Of a stretch of DNA of 6,646 nt, positions 5,443 to 6,646 are shown piece by piece. Below the pieces are notes generated by a model. The model worked only from the letters and a program-made list of their open reading frames with translations. It searched no databases and was not told the origin of the DNA. Source of the stretch: an uncultured Solirubrobacterales bacterium (lineage in GTDB: Bacteria > Actinomycetota > Thermoleophilia > Solirubrobacterales > 70-9). The stretch lies in the NCBI GenBank assembly GCA_937910825.1, contig CALEMO010000241.1, positions 1 to 6,646 of the forward strand, read 5' to 3'. Numbering within the stretch: position 1 is the stretch's first letter; every line of letters begins with the position of its first letter. Position numbers and translations under genes: made by a program.

Positions 5443-6192
5443 GTGGAGTTCGGGAGCGAATCCGAATATGAACGGGCTTTCCGCAAGGCTGGCCTGCCCC
5501 TGCTGACTGAGGACTATTCGCCAGCGCAGGATATTTTCAACCGGGCGGTTCCGCTGCTCGGTCTGGTCATTTTGCTGAAGGTTCTTGCTCCCCTGAACTC
5601 GGACTGGACGTTCTGGCAAAACCTGGTCGCAGTGGTCGTCAGCCTCGGTGTGATCCTGGCCGCTCTGGGTCTGGTCAACCGACTGAGAGGCCGCAGCTTC
5701 TTCTCCAGGCCGAGCCGGGTCGGCCCCGCCGAGCTGGCTGCCTTCGTGATCGTGCCGGCACTGCTGCCCGGCCTTTTCGTCGCACTCGGCAGCGCCCTTC
5801 TTTTTGCCCGGCTGCCAAAAGTAGTGGCGAGCCTCGAGCAGAGCGCCGGCGGCGATGGCCCGCCGCTCGACCACCGTCAGCGCTTCAGCGTCGGGCTGGT
5901 GCTGTTCGTCAGCCAGTCACTGCAGATCCTGCTGGTCGCTCTGGCGGTCGCCGGGTTCTTCATCGTCTTCGGCCTGCTCACGGTCAATGCTGACTTGATT
6001 GCCAACTGGATCAAAGCGACTCCGGAGGTGCTGTTCGGCTTCCGGATCGGTGAACGCGAGGCTGAAGTCACGACAGAACTGCTTCGTGTCGCGGGGGCGC
6101 TGGCGGCTTTCACCGGCCTCTACTTCGCGATCTCGATGTTGACCGACGAGCTGTACCGCCGGGAGTTCCTCAGTCAGATTACGACGAGATGA
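5443..6192 (+). CDS. Multi-pass membrane protein, family not recognised
   Basis: This 249-residue protein has about five hydrophobic segments (roughly residues 34-50, 58-78, 97-122, 148-180 and 213-234), the fourth long enough for one extended or two short helices. A hydrophilic N-terminus of about 30 residues (SESEYERAFRKAG) precedes the first, and basic residues at RLRGRSFFSRPSR (80-92) suggest that loop is cytoplasmic. I recognise no catalytic motif or family and assign no function. The start is GTG at 5443: an in-frame TGA at 5428-5430 leaves no earlier start, and the next TTG falls inside the first membrane segment. GGAGG at 5439-5443 overlaps the GTG and is too close to serve as a normal ribosome binding site. 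A GATGAT box 11 nt upstream would fit a very short leader. GC-rich codon use matches its neighbours. Confidence 0.75.
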   Translation: MEFGSESEYERAFRKAGLPLLTEDYSPAQDIFNRAVPLLGLVILLKVLAPLNSDWTFWQNLVAVVVSLGVILAALGLVNRLRGRSFFSRPSRVGPAELAAFVIVPALLPGLFVALGSALLFARLPKVVASLEQSAGGDGPPLDHRQRFSVGLVLFVSQSLQILLVALAVAGFFIVFGLLTVNADLIANWIKATPEVLFGFRIGEREAEVTTELLRVAGALAAFTGLYFAISMLTDELYRREFLSQITTR

Positions 6193-6204
6193 AGGTGACC
6201 TTCA
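6190..6204. terminator. Palindrome at the stop codon of the 5443-6192 gene
   Basis: TGAAGGTGACCTTCA is a perfect 15-base palindrome around one central base, and its first three bases are the gene's TGA stop. As RNA it folds to a 6-bp stem with a 3-nt loop on either strand. It sits in the 61-bp gap between convergent genes. No T-tract follows, so terminator is the likeliest but unproven role. Confidence 0.35.
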
Positions 6205-6208
6205 GGCG

Positions 6209-6246
6209 CCGGACAGAGTACCTCGCCCTGCGCCGGTCCGGTACTT
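6209..6246. terminator. Second, alternative hairpins in the convergent gap
   Basis: Two mutually exclusive stems can form: CCGGAC (6209-6214) with GTCCGG (6236-6241), or AGTACC (6217-6222) with GGTACT (6240-6245), the latter extendable by one G-U pair. Loops are 21 and 17 nt. No T-tract is present. Together with the palindrome at 6190-6204 this gap may end transcription from both sides. Confidence 0.2.
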
Positions 6247-6253
6247 CAGAGGA

Positions 6254-6466
6254 CTAGAAGCCGACTTTGGAGGTGCTGCTGGTGATGCGAACGAAGATCA
6301 CCTTGGCCAGGTCCAGAATCAGGGTGCCTTCTTCGTAGTTGACTTCATGTGTGCCGCCCGACTTCGCGAGCGCGGAGCGCAGCGACTTCAGTTGCTCGTC
6401 GTCAAGCCTCACCGGAACAACCTGGCCTCCTTCGAAGCCGATCTCGATCTTGTGCAGTGACGCCAT
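6254..6466 (-). CDS. Small DUF3107-like protein
   Basis: This 70-residue soluble protein of unknown function has an apparent strand-strand-helix-strand-strand-strand layout: KIEIGF and QVVPVRL strands, a helix at about 23-35, then short strands ending in VIFVRI. The opening IEIGF and the ending KVIFVRITSSTSKVGF resemble small actinobacterial DUF3107 proteins, which run from KIG to a YVEIG...KVGF ending as I remember them; similarity through the middle is weaker, so the family call is tentative. The ATG at 6464-6466 overlaps the TGA of the upstream epimerase by one base (TGATG), and GGAAGAG lies 5 nt upstream inside the epimerase gene. Translation is therefore probably coupled and the pair co-transcribed. 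Confidence 0.65.
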   Translation of the reverse strand: MASLHKIEIGFEGGQVVPVRLDDEQLKSLRSALAKSGGTHEVNYEEGTLILDLAKVIFVRITSSTSKVGF

Positions 6467-6646
6467 CAGTGCTCTTCCGCCGGTTCGACGATTTCAGTCA
6501 GCACCGAGCCGGTTGTTGCCGGATGGGCGAAGGCGACCCGGCTTCCCCGGATCCCGGTGCGAGGCTGCTTGTCGAGCATGCGAATGCCCGCTGCCTCCGC
6601 ATTCTTGATCGCCTCCTCGATGTTCTCCACGGCATAGGCGACGTGG
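6466..6646 (-). CDS. mce: Methylmalonyl-CoA epimerase, C-terminal part (partial)
   Basis: The last 59 residues of a protein whose start lies beyond the right edge of the window. The enzyme interconverts (R)- and (S)-methylmalonyl-CoA, linking propionyl-CoA carboxylation to methylmalonyl-CoA mutase and succinyl-CoA. It belongs to the vicinal-oxygen-chelate fold. The fragment opens HVAYAVENIEEAI, where the first His matches a metal ligand of the family, then AGIRMLDKQPRTGIRGSRVAF (20-40), then HPATTGSVLTEIVEP (41-55), where Glu51 matches the last metal ligand. The pattern of D-x-x-P-R-x-G-x-x-G-x-R-V-A-F-x-HP followed by TG-x-V-L-T-E is characteristic of this epimerase rather than of generic glyoxalases. 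The gene ends in TGA at 6466-6468, overlapping the next gene's ATG by one base. Confidence 0.88.
   Translation of the reverse strand, partial: HVAYAVENIEEAIKNAEAAGIRMLDKQPRTGIRGSRVAFAHPATTGSVLTEIVEPAEEH
6472..6478 (-). promoter_or_regulatory. Ribosome binding site inside the epimerase 3' end
   Basis: On the - strand GGAAGAG lies 5 nt before the ATG of the small DUF3107-like gene. It supports that start and translational coupling with the epimerase. Confidence 0.55.

Noticed and set aside
5380..5874. - strand open frame of 164 codons opposite the unknown membrane gene
   Set aside because: It is Gln/Glu-rich with no motif, whereas the + strand reading shows regular membrane segments.

Overview
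This is a high-GC (about 60-65% by eye), gene-dense stretch of bacterial chromosome. The class II fumarase is most like the actinobacterial type. A DUF3107-like small protein, a secreted SpoIID/LytB protein with its GHGVGMS motif at the N-terminus, a methylmalonyl-CoA epimerase and frequent TTG/GTG starts all fit a high-GC actinobacterium, possibly a Thermoleophilia/Solirubrobacterales-type lineage. That placement is inference from remembered family features, not from a search. No tRNA, rRNA, CRISPR array, insertion sequence or phage gene was seen.

Layout, left to right. (a) The 3' end of an unidentified + strand gene ends at 148. It is followed by fumC (202-1515, +, TTG start). (b) A - strand pair follows: an aldehyde dehydrogenase (2187-3611, TTG start) upstream of an HXXEE-type membrane protein (1516-2160). 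Its last stop codon abuts the fumC stop with no base between. (c) A 120-bp divergent gap leads to a + strand secreted SpoIID/LytB-domain protein (about 3732-4958). (d) A - strand PAP2-family phosphatase (4871-5383) overlaps the SpoIID gene tail to tail by 88 bp. (e) A 59-bp divergent gap leads to a + strand multi-pass membrane protein of unknown family (5443-6192). (f) A - strand pair closes the window: a truncated methylmalonyl-CoA epimerase (6466-6646 and beyond) and a small DUF3107-like protein (6254-6466), joined by a one-base TGATG overlap.

The metabolic genes touch the TCA cycle (fumarase), aldehyde oxidation (ALDH) and the propionate/methylmalonyl-CoA route to succinyl-CoA (epimerase). 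The SpoIID-like protein and the PAP2 phosphatase could both act at the envelope, on glycan and lipid phosphate respectively, but nothing shows that they cooperate. No clear new multi-gene system is present. The most unusual structure is the 88-bp SpoIID/PAP2 overlap. It contains a perfect 7-bp inverted repeat that makes both proteins carry the same LPAGN pentapeptide. All three convergent gene junctions are tight and have short GC-rich or palindromic hairpins without T-tracts.
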